From Cryptomeria japonica (Eukaryota; Streptophyta; Pinopsida; Cupressales; Cupressaceae): a stretch of 64,000 nucleotides of DNA. Made by a program: the position numbers and the translations under genes. How positions within the stretch are numbered: the first letter of the stretch is position 1; every line of letters starts with the position of its first letter. Where the stretch lies: NCBI RefSeq assembly GCF_030272615.1, contig NC_081409.1:879069220-879133219 (forward strand), read 5' to 3'. Positions 1 to 11,503 of the stretch are shown here, piece after piece. Under the pieces are notes generated by a model. That model was not told the DNA's origin. It saw nothing but the letters and a program-made list of their open reading frames with translations, and did not search any database.

Positions 1-1250
1 CCACAAGCACTCTTTCTTTATGCTGGATATGCAATGGCTAGGATCTGTAACGATAAAAAAACTCATCAATTTTGCTTCGTGCAGATCAAATCCTCTTGAT
101 CATGAGAATTAAATAATGGTTGTCATATCAGACATTCTAATGGCTAATTGACGTAACCCCACCAGATAATTCAATTATTTGGCCCCATCCATTCCTTCAA
201 TTACCTTTTTGTCTTTCTGATCAGTATAGGTCATTCTGATCAATGCATCTGATCTCGCTCTGACCATTTCACTTTTTTCCCCAAGGCTTGACTTATCCCG
301 ATGGATCTGCCTTTCCTTTCTTTTAGTTAGGTTTTCTTTATATCACATTGGGGTATGTCTCTCCGATGAAACCTCCTTTTGTTTATTTCTCTAGTCGCCC
401 CATCGGCCTTCGGACTGAGATTACTTTACACTTCATCTGATGGGCCCATGACATCTAATTTTCTTTCACCGATTACTTCTTCAGGCATTAGAGTAGCATA
501 TCTTTCTTACTTCCGATAGTTATAGTCTCCCCGATAGATCCACCCTCTGTGGCATTCTTCCCATCGGGCATTGGCACAACTCTAAAGATGTTTCTTCGGT
601 AGTGTAAGCTATCCCAATGAGTCTTTTGCACCTTACTCTCCTTATCGGGTTCCTTCAATCTATCGTCATAGGCTTTCCTGATGAATTCACTTTGTTTGCG
701 TCGAGATCATCTTCCTCATCGAGTATCGGGATGATCCAAAACGCGTCTCCCCAACAATGTATGTTATCCTGATGAGTCTTGTTTCCTTTCTTGCTTGGTA
801 CTGCTTTATCGGAGAAAGTTTCTCCGATAAGCTCACCTTCTCCACTTGGTCCATTAGGTATCGGGGTAACATAAATTAGGACCTCCTGATAACCCGATGT
901 CATTGCTATGAATAGATCGACTCACCAGTTATCGGCAAGAGTTCCGCCGACAACCCCATCGGGTATCGGGATAACATTTTTTCCTCGAGGCCGATAGTGT
1001 ATGTTACTCCGATGGCTCAGACTTCATCATTGTAACTTGCCCCAATGGATTTCCACTTAGTTTCACCTTTTCCCACCACTTATTCTTTAGGAAACACCAT
1101 CGATATGAGTTACTCTGATAAAGATACTCCTTCCTCCTTAGGCGATCTCATCAGGATGACTTATGCCAATAAGCAAAATTTTGTAATTTTTGCAAAAGGA
1201 GGCCCTCTTTATGGATGCAAATTTTAATAATCATACTGAAGGGTTTCTCC
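1..1250. other. Non-coding block rich in ATCGG/CCGAT words
   Basis: No convincing gene is visible. Between about 290 and 1020 the words ATCGG or CCGAT recur at least 18 times, often inside longer phrases such as TATCGGGATRA and GTTATCCYGATGRGT (for example near 611, 724, 762, 862, 965 and 1008). Spacing is irregular, so this is not a clean tandem array. Short minus-strand open frames at 655-903 have no recognisable motif. It may be the untranslated part of an old retroelement, but I cannot assign it. Confidence 0.5.
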
Positions 1251-1584
1251 CATACTATTTACCTCTTTGTTCATGCTCACAACCTTTCTCTATGTTGATC
1301 TTCCACAAAGTATTCTTGCAATGAGACTAATAATGAAGATGAGGATTGCTAGAATGCCATTTCACTCAACACTTCCCTTGAATATTCCCAAATGATGCCT
1401 TTTTATGAAAACACCACAATCATGTCACCTTCACATACAATCCAACAATAAATGCTTCTATGATGGAATTATAAGAAAAAGCATCCATTTATAGCACAAA
1501 AATATTTTGTAAAAATATGTGCTAACAGCATGTAAAATAAGGTATTTCTTTGAAAAATCTTGCTTCAAATCTAGTTTATCTGAA
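1251..1584. other. Unassigned spacer upstream of the G-element gene
   Basis: I see no coding signal, LTR boundary or repeat here. By position it corresponds to the ORF1-ORF2 spacer of element F, but no ORF1 zinc-knuckle remnant can be recognised. Confidence 0.4.
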
Positions 1585-4500
1585 ATGGAATCATCTTCTA
1601 AACCAGTAGAGAAATTGATGATTACATATGAATCTATGGAGGTTGTAAAGGTGGAATGAATTGTGTCTTATAATGCTTTATTACAAGTTCCTAGTGGTGT
1701 CATAGTGAAATGAGATTTGTCCAGCTACATTGATTGCAAGATTGAGGATTTAAGATCATTGTCTATATATTCTCAGTTGAAATCTCTTTGCGATGAAAAA
1801 AGAAAGATTCAACCAGAATATATTAGGGTTTGTGAGAAAGGTTTTCATAATGCATCATATTTTCTTGAAGATCTTGAAGAGGAACATATCTGAATTATTC
1901 TGAGTCGTGTTCATGGGGAAAAAATATATTTAGAAAGGACTCATACTATAACCAAGGAAGCTATTCAAGATGTAACTAGTTTTTACTCAACCGGTGAAGT
2001 ACCTAAGTTGAGGCGTATTTCAAAAGAGACAATAAACACTCTAACCGGATCAACATCTGATGGGCATGCTTTTTATATCAATAGCATTAAGGACCCAACA
2101 GTAAAGTTGGCAGCTATGGTTATAGGCTACTAGATTTTTTATTCTAGTAGATTGAATAATGTTCAATCTACAGCGGTGCATACTACTTATAAGATGATAG
2201 CTGAAAATGCTAATTATGACCTATGTGAGGCCATGAGGAGCCAATTATTGTTGAATCTTCAGTCTATCAAGAAGGATAGCAGTCAAAAGTTTAAATTTAG
2301 ATAGTTGTTGATTGGTCTATTCTTTTATTTCTATAATTTCCTACCAGGATTTGGTGATCTTGAATGGTCTAAGGATCTACCGATATCTACCCAAATTAAG
2401 AACAACATCAAGGTTGCGAGGAATACCTTCTCTACTACCATGAATAAATATTTCAATGAATTTTAGAAGAAAATGAGTATGAGAGTAAGATTACCTGAGG
2501 ATGTGGTAAAACACTTCGCTATGGACATTATTTTTACAGTTACCATTGATTTTTGTTCGATGTTGGCTATTGAGCCTAGAGAAGAAGAAATGGAAGACAT
2601 GAGCTATGAGGTCAACTATGACCTATTGATTGGTTATGCTAATAACCTGTTGGCATCTCCAATGGACAAAAAGAAGGCAAGATTGGATACAGTTCAAATT
2701 GCAATAGCTGAAACCAGTAGTGTTTCATCCATAAGTGGTAAAGGTAAGAAGAAGAAGGCTGAGTAAGCACCTCCAGTAATAAAAAGTACAAGAGTGACAT
2801 GAAGTGTCAAAACCAAAAAGGAACTGGTACCTAAAGTATATGCAAAGAAGGAGACTGCATCAAAGAAAAGGGGTCAAAAATTAATTCTCCAAGCATAATA
2901 TGAAGGTACTGATATTGAGGAGGAACCCAAGAAAATGAAAGCAACTGGTAAAACAACCAAACAAGTGAAGGAAGTGCCAAAGGCAACCATGCCTTTTGAT
3001 ATCTTAACTTACAAGCCTGAGACTACCTTTGAGAGAATAGTGAAGACATTAAGAAGAAACAAATTTGATAATGTCAAAGATCATTTTGATTCATTTAATG
3101 AAGATGAAAAGGAACAAATTATTCAACAGGTAATCAATTATTTTTGCCATTATAATAGATTACCTCATGATCTTGAAAAGGATATCTCTATTTCCTTGTA
3201 CACTATTATTTTGAATAAATGGGAGAAAGCAATAAAGAAAGAAAAAGAAATCATAGATGATGTATTTGTACAATATTTTTCTGAGTTGTCAAATGATGAG
3301 CTGAATGAATTGGTTGATAAGTACAAAGTTCATTTTTCTTACAAAACAAGAAGATTGAAGCTGATTAGTGGAAAGGTGAAACCTATTGAGACTAAGACTC
3401 ATTAGATTGCTCGTAATATCCAATAGATGGAAGGACTTATACATTCCTATAAGGATGAGCAAGATATTTTTGATCGACCTGAAATGCATGAGGAAGAAAT
3501 TGTGCAAGCTGATGTTGTCTATCCTATCAAGAAGAAGGATGACACTATTTTCCAATGAGTCATACTTGTTGATGATATTGAGGATGCAATAGATCTATCT
3601 GGAAACATTACTGCACTAGATATGCAACCACTGGAAATTTGAGATTCATAGGTCACTAAAGTTGAGAAACCGGCAACTCAACCAAGAGTGGATATTCCAC
3701 CAGTCAAGGAACAACTAGTGAAACCTCAACTCCCACCGGTTTCACGAGACACTCAAAGGAATCCGATAAAAAATTTGATACACAGATTTATGAACAGGAA
3801 ACAAAGAGAGAACAAGAGAAAGAAGAGATTGTTAAGGTAACATCTTCTGAACCGGTAACATCATTAGTTTTACAGCAAACTGATGAAGGTGATGATGACT
3901 CATTAGGCATCTCAGGGCCTATAATTGTTGATAATATAAGTGCATCTGAAATGATGAAGATTGCAACTATTGTACAATCTAGGGCACACAAGAAGAGACT
4001 TAAAGAACAGAGAATGGAAGTTGAAACCATTCAGAATGTTGTGGATATTCTAACAAGTCTACTATCGAAAACTGCTACAGGGCATTTGATAATACCTATT
4101 AGAAAACTTGGCCAATTGGTTGCTGATGCATCTGACCAAATTAAGTCCCTAGAAGAAGCAGCCCAAACTTATGTTGAGAAGAGTTACAGGAAGAAGCATG
4201 GAGAGAAGCTTATGAAAGAGATTGATACAGGAAAAATTTCTCTATCTCTTAATAAAGATTTATTAAGAAAAGCTATTGAAATAGGAGGGAAATATCTTGC
4301 ATCTACTTCTAATGTTTCATTATTTTATTCTAATATCAATACGAGGTGAATTGAAACAAAGCAAGAGCTAGAGAAGATATGTAATGCATATGTACCACTT
4401 CAAGATTCTATTTTTGCTTTTAGCAAATTTGTGGATGATTTGCAAAATAGGTTAGATACCTATGATCTTGAAAAAGAAAAAAGACACCGGTCACTGAAGG

Positions 4501-4643
4501 AATTGAAGAGTCTACTCACATCTCAAGTGGACATACTGCAAAGAGCCTACAAGAATGCAAAATCTATTTTGGCTACTCCAGAAACTTGTACACTTGATTC
4601 AATGGAAGAGTTACATACTCAGATTATGTCTATCAATGCATGA
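1585..4643 (+). pseudogene. Decayed ORF2 of element G (unknown retroelement protein)
   Basis: This is a broken gene of about 1000 codons with no function I recognise. Read through its stops, it matches ORF2 of element F (55880-59045) along its whole length at roughly half of the residues, by eye. Shared landmarks are YNALxQVPxGVIV, CKIEDL, FLEDL, YLERTH, TGEVP and INSIKD. The start ATG at 1585 is placed by analogy with F. One frame runs from 1585 to about 3660; the rest (3951-4643, coiled-coil-like) is in another frame, so there is at least one frameshift. Several stops sit where F has R or Q (HI*II against HIRII, GY*IF against GYQTF), as expected from C-to-T decay. The position just before polypurine tracts and a 3' LTR suggests an extra 3' ORF of the kind called env-like in Sireviruses, but no envelope features are visible. 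Confidence 0.75.
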
Positions 4644-4696
4644 ATCTTGATTTAGTTTTTTAAGTTTTTGTATATGTAACCATTTTGATACAAACT

Positions 4697-4766
<70 letters not shown>
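4697..4766. repeat. (TA)n microsatellite
   Basis: About 70 bp of nearly pure TA dinucleotides, starting some 50 bp after the ORF2 stop of element G and before its first polypurine tract. Confidence 0.95.
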
Positions 4767-4768
<2 letters not shown>

Positions 4769-4795
4769 GATTACTTTTCAATTTGGCATTGTTGT

Positions 4796-4957
4796 CAAAG
4801 GGGGAGTATAAATATGTATGTGTGTTGTGAAAATTTTGTATGATGTATGTAGTAAGGGGGAGTATATGTATATGTGTATAAAAAAAAATTGTAAGCACAC
4901 TTAGCGGTATTACTATTAAATTTTCTAAGTGTTGCCATCAATGCCAAAACAGGAGAT
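4796..4957 (+). promoter_or_regulatory. Polypurine tract cluster of element G
   Basis: Three tracts precede the LTR: CAAAGGGGGAG at 4796-4806, TAAGGGGGAG near 4853-4862 and a degraded AAAACAGGAGAT ending at 4957, directly before the TGTTGG LTR start. The last is the expected plus-strand primer. Elements B, E and F have the same order of tracts. Confidence 0.7.
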
Positions 4958-6022
4958 TGTTGGCTTGATGATGATTGTAATGAATAACTTCATCATATGT
5001 TGTCATTGATGAAACACATACACACACATATGTTCAAATTGTCTACCGGTGTGACTTCAAAGTTGTTTATGTTACAACTGGTATACTAGAGGTTTATATC
5101 TAACCGGTATATGCATGGAGACAACCAGTGATTATACATAAGTTGGCATCAACATGAAGATCCAGTGGAGATTATCAAAGGATAAACAGTTTATATGTTT
5201 AACTCCAACCGGTATTGATTGTTCCAACCGATATTCATTGATTATGTGATGAGTTATCGCTAGTCGTGATGAGTTATCCTTACTAACAATTTTTGGCAGT
5301 ATTTTTGTGATGCGTTATGATTGTTTAACTAGATACATTGCACCTAGGTAATTGTGATATGATTTATAGAGGCCGACATGAAATCTAAATGTCTATATAT
5401 TGACATCACAATGAATTATTTTGTATGAGTGAAGGAGATATGTTATGTGCGAAGGCAGAAGTATTAAGTTGTAGAGTATGATGGTAAAGAAGTTTTGAGT
5501 GCATAGAAGAGGATCTATACAAGCAAGTTGTGCTACTACTAGATCACACCACATGTTGTTTTTTAATCACTACGACAGTCAAATACTCTAACTAGTAAGC
5601 TCTAATAAGCTTCATTGTACAAATCCTCTAACCAGGTGATCCATTAGTTTGGATTCAGAAATCCTCCACCGAGGTTATTCCTTACAAGGTACTACCTTTT
5701 ATAGGGTATAGCTTTTAACTAAGCTTTGAGATCTTTAATAGGATTTGCTCCTAGCAGAGCACTTTGTAGACCTTAACCGATCAGTTATCTATTACTGCAG
5801 ATAGTTAACTTGTGAGTCCCATCTCACCGTGGTTTTTACCTATTTGGGTTTTCCATGTATAAACACTTGTGTTATGGTGGATGTTGTTATATCATTTTGG
5901 ATTACATGCATATTATTTAACAAACTTGTTAAGTATTTCTATCGGTCAATGTTTAAAGTAGTTTTTTTTTTGGTGTCACTGATTCACCCCCCCCCCCCCC
6001 CCCCCTCTGTCAGTGTTGTACA
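4958..6022 (+). mobile_element. 3' LTR of element G
   Basis: It begins TGTTGGCTTG directly after a polypurine tract and probably ends TGTACA near 6022; the right edge is less certain. A TATA-like CTATATAT lies at 5393-5400. The 3' part has the conserved Copia LTR block (CACCGTGGTTTTT, then GGGTTTTCCA, about 5825-5860) and a run of 19 C at 5987-6005 preceded by GATTCAC. The partner 5' LTR is not in the window, so this element is truncated or extends beyond the left edge. Confidence 0.75.
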
Positions 6023-6405
6023 AGTCCATCACAATGCTCTTTAGATAAGTTCTCCAAGTGTTAATGCAATATTAACATGATAAGTCCATAACATAATCAA
6101 TCATGAAATCATGCAAGAACGTAGGTTGTTGTAGCTTATTTCTCAATATGCTAGATACTCAAATATGAAAAATTATTACTTGATTATTTAAGGCTTCTTG
6201 AATTGTAACTTAAACTTTAAGAATGATAAAATATTGCTTTATATAGGGTTCACAAGGAATTTTGTAATATAGGCCAACAACAAATGATCATATGAAAAGA
6301 TAGATATTGGATCACAAATGGTAGAGGCAAACACTCATACACATTTGGATTTGGGTCCCTTTTAGACAAATCAGGGCATTGATTGCCCTAGTCCACTAAA
6401 AAATG
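6023..6405. other. Unassigned AT-rich sequence between G and B
   Basis: About 380 bp with no gene, LTR or repeat that I can identify. It is the left flank of element B; the five bases AAATG at 6401-6405 would be the left target duplication, whose partner is outside the window. Confidence 0.5.
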
Positions 6406-8501
6406 TGTTGGAGACAAACAAGAAGCAAACTTGAGAGGTGGGGAGTGAATTAGTTTTCACCAGATTAATACAATCAAGCACAATCTCAGATCTAATCAAC
6501 TGCAACAAAAAGAAAGATAAGAGCAATAACAACAACACACATAACACCAATATTTTTGACATGGAAAACCTGGTTAAGGGAAAAACAATAGTCGGAACCT
6601 ACCCATAATGAGATGATACTCTATAGTAGTATATGTAAATATTACAATGGGGAATGCACATGCATTTGTTGGCAAATGCACACTCCAATGAGAAATTGTA
6701 GGTGATTGAAGGTTTTGTCATTGATGGCAACCTTGCAATCATATGACACCGGCAATACAAAGATACTGACACCGACACCGACAGACTTTACACTGGCATA
6801 TAGAACACCGACAGTGAAAGGAAAGATACCGGCACCTTGGCCGACTTCAATTTTGTTTAAAATGTATTTTATAATTAATTGTAAAATCATTGTAAGTCGA
6901 CATGGCAAGTTGTAATATGACTCATATATGTATGAGATCATTGTAGATCATTTTGAGGTAGTAATAAGGAGAAAGGATGTGAAATAAGAAGACCTAATAT
7001 GTGAATTATTGGTTAAGGGTTTATGTTGTAGCAAAGCTTAAACCGGTACTGAATCTAGCATAGAAGATGCTGATCTGAAGCAATACAAGACTTTGGATTA
7101 GTATAATCCATTTTTGTAAGTCAGTGTGACTTCTTTTGTAATTAAGCAGTGAGCTCTAGGCACTTGGCCTTCTTGCATGTGCAGGCCCCTATTGTAAGAG
7201 TAATATTCCCTTATTGGCCAGTAAGTGAATATTGTGGGTCACAAATCCCACCGAGATTTTTCCCACACCGGGTTTCCTTGTTAAAATACTATGTTATGGT
7301 GTGCTTCTCATGTTGTTGTTATTATTCTTATTTACTGCATTATTTCTGGTTTACCAATACTCAGTTTTAATATACTTTTCGTGTTTTAAATCAAGTAATT
7401 TGATATACCGGTTAGATACTAATTCACCCCCCCCCTCTCAGTATCTTTGGGAATCCTAACAGAATTTAGGAACACTACCTATAGATCACCGATCAAATTA
7501 CAATGACATAGAAGGATCCAACCCTTAGGGAAGGTTCACTACACAAAAATATTCGAACTACAATCTAGAAAAGATGAACTGCAAAAATAGCATCTTCTTA
7601 TGTCTAATGATAGTTCTATTTAAGATCAAATGAAAGATGAATTCACTTTTTCTCACATACACCACTCTCTATTAATGCAGACTCAACACCCACTACTCCA
7701 AATTACATGAATATTACACCCATTTATACAAATCGTCAACCTTAACTACAAGGTCGGCCAAACCCATAACACCTAATTACAAAATTACATCACACGATAT
7801 ATAAATAAACCATCGAACCAATATAATGTCATAGTCATCATAGCATGGACTTAAATCAGCTCCTCAAACATGCACCACCACTGAAAATCTTGCCAAGATC
7901 AATTGCAACACGTTACACCACCAACATACCGCATAACACAAAGAAAATCACTAGACCAAAGAGATCATCAAGAACTTGCACAATAATCAATGCGGACCAT
8001 CAAAAAAAATAGGACATGATTAGGAAACACCAACAAGCATGTTAGAGCCATCTGCAATAGCTGCACCAACACCACTTATGCAAATCTTCATCAATCAACT
8101 CCCTAACATTCAAGAACACTCAATAGCAACAACTCAGATAAGAAAGACGACTTCCAGAGCACCATATCACAAACCATTTAAAATGAATATCCAAAACATT
8201 CACCCAGATCCGCAACACAAGATATTATCATGTCAGAGCTCACCGTATTAAATAGCAGACTCTGCCAACCACTAAATAGAAAGACCAAACTCCAAACCAG
8301 ATCAAATGATATGATCAAGTAAACTTTTGGATCACTAAAACCAATAAGAAATGAAGTATTCTAGTATCCCAAATAGATAAACCAACCAAATCAACTCAGT
8401 ACAATCACCGGAACACCAAAACAATTCTCTGCAATACCAAAACACAGGAATATGTTGACATCAATGACAACAACATATCCTAGCAACAACAATATCCAAC
8501 A
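6406..8501 (-). repeat. 3' LTR of element B (interrupted by a solo LTR)
   Basis: On the minus strand it starts TGTTGGATATTG after a polypurine tract and ends at 6406. Without the 795-bp solo LTR it is about 1.3 kb. It aligns with 43414-43987 plus 51433-51807. Near the end are the GGGTTTTCCA-like block (about 6545-6600) and a TATA-like TATAAATGGG around 7721-7730. Confidence 0.85.
6667..7461 (+). mobile_element. Solo Copia LTR inside the B 3' LTR
   Basis: A 795-bp TGTTGG...CTAACA segment interrupts the B LTR. The uninterrupted counterpart at 43660-43690 shows the join. Flanks are GCATT on the left and GAATT on the right, a 5-bp duplication with one mismatch. It contains a CCCACCGAGATTTTTCCC-type block (about 7245) and a C-run followed by TCTCAGTATC near its end, both typical of Copia LTR 3' ends. 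No internal region remains, so it is best read as the product of LTR-LTR recombination. Confidence 0.85.
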
Positions 8502-8826
8502 ATCTCCCCCTTTGGTATTTCTGGCATTATATAAATATAAAAAATAATAAATGCAAATGAATAAATCAAGATCAGAAAATTCCAACAGGCTCCCCCTAAG
8601 GTCATGCACATAAATCTCCAAAGATAAGATGATTTTTCACATGCTTCTCTCCCCCTTTGATAGCAATGCCAAAGATATAAACTAATAAATCTTCTCTCTT
8701 CCAAATAACACAATCACAACTCTGAACAACTCACTAACTACTCCACCTAAGTAGCAGCATCAACTCATCAACCCAGATAAAGAGATAAAATTGCGAAGTC
8801 CATCAAATTGATGCATTTCAATGCAC
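8502..8826 (-). promoter_or_regulatory. 3' untranslated region of B with three polypurine tracts
   Basis: Read on the minus strand: CAAAGGGGGAG (8649-8659), CTTAGGGGGAG (8590-8600) and CCAAAGGGGGAGAT (8502-8514). The last abuts the LTR and is the normal plus-strand primer. The upstream copies match the multiple-tract arrangement known for Sireviruses. Confidence 0.75.
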
Positions 8827-9325
8827 CTAGTTCCCATCAGGAGGGGTAGAGACCCCTAACTTGTCTCTCAAATACACAAATGTATTTTCAGGAAAATGCT
8901 AAGTAAAAATATCTGCAATCTGATCTTTTGTAGATACATACTCCAGTGTTACTTCTTCATCATTAACTTTCTCTCAAGAAATGATACTTAATTGATATAT
9001 GCTTTGTTTTAAAATGTTGTACTAGATTCTTGGAAATATTAATAGCACTTGAATTATCACATTAAATAACTGTAGTCTCATCATACAAAACTCTAATGTC
9101 TCTCACCATTTATTTCATCTAGATAACCTAAGTACGGTTTGTAGCAGCAACAATGTATTCGGCTTCAGCAATAGATAGAGATATAGAATCTTGTTTCTTG
9201 CTTGCCCATGACACCAACTTCTTCCCCAAAAATAAATCTCCACCGGTAGTGCTCTTATGATCATCTACATCACATTCCCAATTAGCATCAGTATAGGCAC
9301 ATAGCATAAAATCATCATTCCTCAG
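8827..9325 (-). pseudogene. RNase H C-terminal part of element B pol
   Basis: Minus-strand translation gives a Copia RNase H tail: YTDANW, LVSWASKKQ, EAEYIVAAT, CDNSSAINISKN, TKHISIKYHFLRE and DQIADIFT, ending at a stop at 8827. It would degrade the RNA strand of RNA-DNA hybrids. Several in-frame stops make it inactive. It continues into 14467-14800; A1 was inserted between them and duplicated CTCAG. Confidence 0.85.
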
Positions 9326-9803
9326 TGTTGGTGTAAATAATTATTCATCATGGATATTATTACACTTACTTAAGTTTACTTAGGATAATGCATTTTCATA
9401 GTAGTTTGGGTATGAGAAACTTGGGTGTTTGTGCCACATTGGGATAGTGTGTGTAGGAGAAATTCCACCTTTTATGGTGTTGATCTTGTTGTTACACTTC
9501 ACTCTTGTTGTTACACTCCACATTCAGTGGGTGATCCACCTCATGTGGACTATTATATTATTTCTCCTACCTACCCACACCTATTTCCTACCTACCCTTG
9601 TTTCTTATTGAGCCACATGTCATGTTTGTGTGCTCACATATCCCTAGCCTTGCCTATATAAGCAAGCTCATCTACATTGTATGTAACTATTGAATCATGT
9701 TATTGATCATTTTCTATTGATGAGAATACAGTTTATTCTTGTCTCATATTATGTCTCTATTTTGTACATTTCATTGAGCTCTTGATCTTGGCAAAATCTC
9801 ACA
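9326..9803 (+). repeat. 5' LTR of A1
   Basis: 478 bp, TGTTGG...CTCACA. The TATA box CTATATAAG at 9654-9662 should set the transcription start some 30 bp downstream. It carries 21 bp more than the 3' LTR, between two copies of CCTACCTACCC near 9570-9600. Confidence 0.95.
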
Positions 9804-9816
9804 TGGTATCAGAGCC
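9804..9816 (+). other. A1 primer binding site
   Basis: TGGTATCAGAGCC directly follows the LTR. This is the usual plant Copia sequence complementary to the initiator methionine tRNA 3' end. Confidence 0.9.
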
Positions 9817-11503
9817 ATTGGGGCTTCATTGATTCATCTTGAAGAGGCATTATTGTGACGTCAAGAGGTAGATCTGAGGAGCAGCATCTTTTGGAGGCGT
9901 CCTAGACTAGATCCGACCCCATCATTGCGTCCAGAAGGCCGTTTCCATGAATTTTGGTTATAAAGTCAACCTATTTTGGTGAAAAAAAAATTTTCTCCAA
10001 TTTTGCTAGTATTGTACGGATTTTGAAAATTTTTACTATTTTTCAGAAAAAAAAAATTTCTTTTTCTGAAAAAATTTCGAAAAAAAATCAAAAAAATTGA
10101 AAAAAATCATCAAAAAAAAGAAAAATAAAATAAAATTCAAAATTTTTTTGGGGGGTCCACAGACCCCCCCCCCGTGACACCCGTACCTGCGTGTACCACA
10201 GATTGCAGGTCTATCAGCCCGCGTACCTGCCTGCCAGTCCGGACCTGCCCGCCGCTGCCGCTGAGAAGTTCCGCACGCCACCGTCTCTGTCATTCGCTGC
10301 AGTCCGCGCCGCCGACGTCCACGCGCCTCCGCCCGCACCCGCGCTCATCTGTACCGCAGACCGTGTCCTCCCGCCACCGCCATGCACATTGCAGGTCCTC
10401 CCCGAGCGCCTCTCCTCCTGGCACCACCACCAGCGCCGGCTCCTCCAGATCGCAGCCCGCCGCAGACCGAGACCCGCCACCGCCCACAGATCCGCGCTGA
10501 ACTCTTCTGCCACCGGCTCCGCCAGCCAACCTGGTTCTCTCCCGTTTCACCGGCAACATCACAGACTGGAGGACCTGCGCCCGCCACGTGGCAGGCGGCC
10601 ACTGGCCCGTGAGTACAATCTGTACACTGACACATACATGCGGACTGCCATGTCATCTGCCACATCGACAGTATGGATTGCATAGTCATCACGCCACGCA
10701 GTTCGTCCGTACAGTGCCACATCAGCATCTATACTGCACAGTGACCTGCTCAGTCAGCTGTCCATACAGTACGGATGCTTAGTCAGCAGAAGGCGAAGTT
10801 TTTGCGATGGTCATATGGCTATCAAATTTAACATAGTGACTTGCTGACGTCAACGCCACGTCAGCATTTTTCAAAATTTGGCAGGCCCCTCTCATTTGCA
10901 TTTTTGATTTTGCAGTTCAACTTCAAATGGCCATAACTTGCTCATTTTTGCTCCTTTTTGGGTGTAATTTTTTTTTAAATGGGCTAGAATTTTGTGCTCT
11001 CCACAGTGGTGAAGAAATTTTTTGATTTTGATGCATGGATGTTTTAGAAAATGCAGTTTTTGGTGACTGTACCTGAGTAATCCCAGTTTTTGCAACTTTA
11101 GAGGCTTCGTTTGGGGTCATACGACCTCCTTTTTAGGTGCCATTTTTTTTGAAAGTGCGTATTTTTTCATCTACTTTCACATGATGCTATCATATTGATG
11201 TCATTGTAAGTAGAAATTGTACTTTCAGATTTTGGCCATTTTTGGCTCTCTTGGTACTTGTATATTTGCTTGAATCTCAGTTAGATTCATTGCACTATTG
11301 ATTGAAGTCTCTTGTATCTCATTTGAGAAGTTGTAAAATTTGCATCATAAGCTCACTTTGCCTTGTTTTGCAAGTGGCTCATTGTAATCGCACTAAGTAT
11401 AAAGTGCCAAAATCATCACTTTGGGGGGGGTACTTTGATTGAGTGAATTTGGGGGGGTGTCTCTTGTGCTTTTGTGCTCTTATGTTCCTTCCTTTTTGCT
11501 GAT
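9817..11503 (+). other. Long A1 leader with GC-rich island
   Basis: About 1.7 kb between primer site and gag, with no supported gene. It contains A/T homopolymers (10000-10145), a G/C hairpin (10150-10169), a strongly GC-rich stretch (about 10172-10780) with repeated GTACCTG/GTGTACC words, then AT-rich sequence up to gag. The part around 10730-10870 is clearly homologous to the A2 leader (GTACGGATGC, CAGTCAGCAG, AACATAGTGACTTGCT). Overlapping open frames in the GC-rich part occur on both strands and look accidental. Confidence 0.7.
10150..10169 (+). other. Leader hairpin GGGGGGTC-CACA-GACCCCCC
   Basis: A perfect 8-bp stem with a 4-nt loop about 350 nt downstream of the primer site. The same stem with loop CGCA, read in the sense direction, occurs at 41303-41320 in A2, at nearly the same distance from its primer site. 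Confidence 0.7.

Noticed and set aside
9425-9661. Plus-strand 78-codon frame repeated at 14109-14324
   Set aside because: LTR sequence of A1 copied in both LTRs; no coding evidence.
10174-10728. Several overlapping open frames in the GC-rich A1 leader
   Set aside because: Frames on both strands are open because GC-rich DNA has few stops; no motif and no matching frame in A2.
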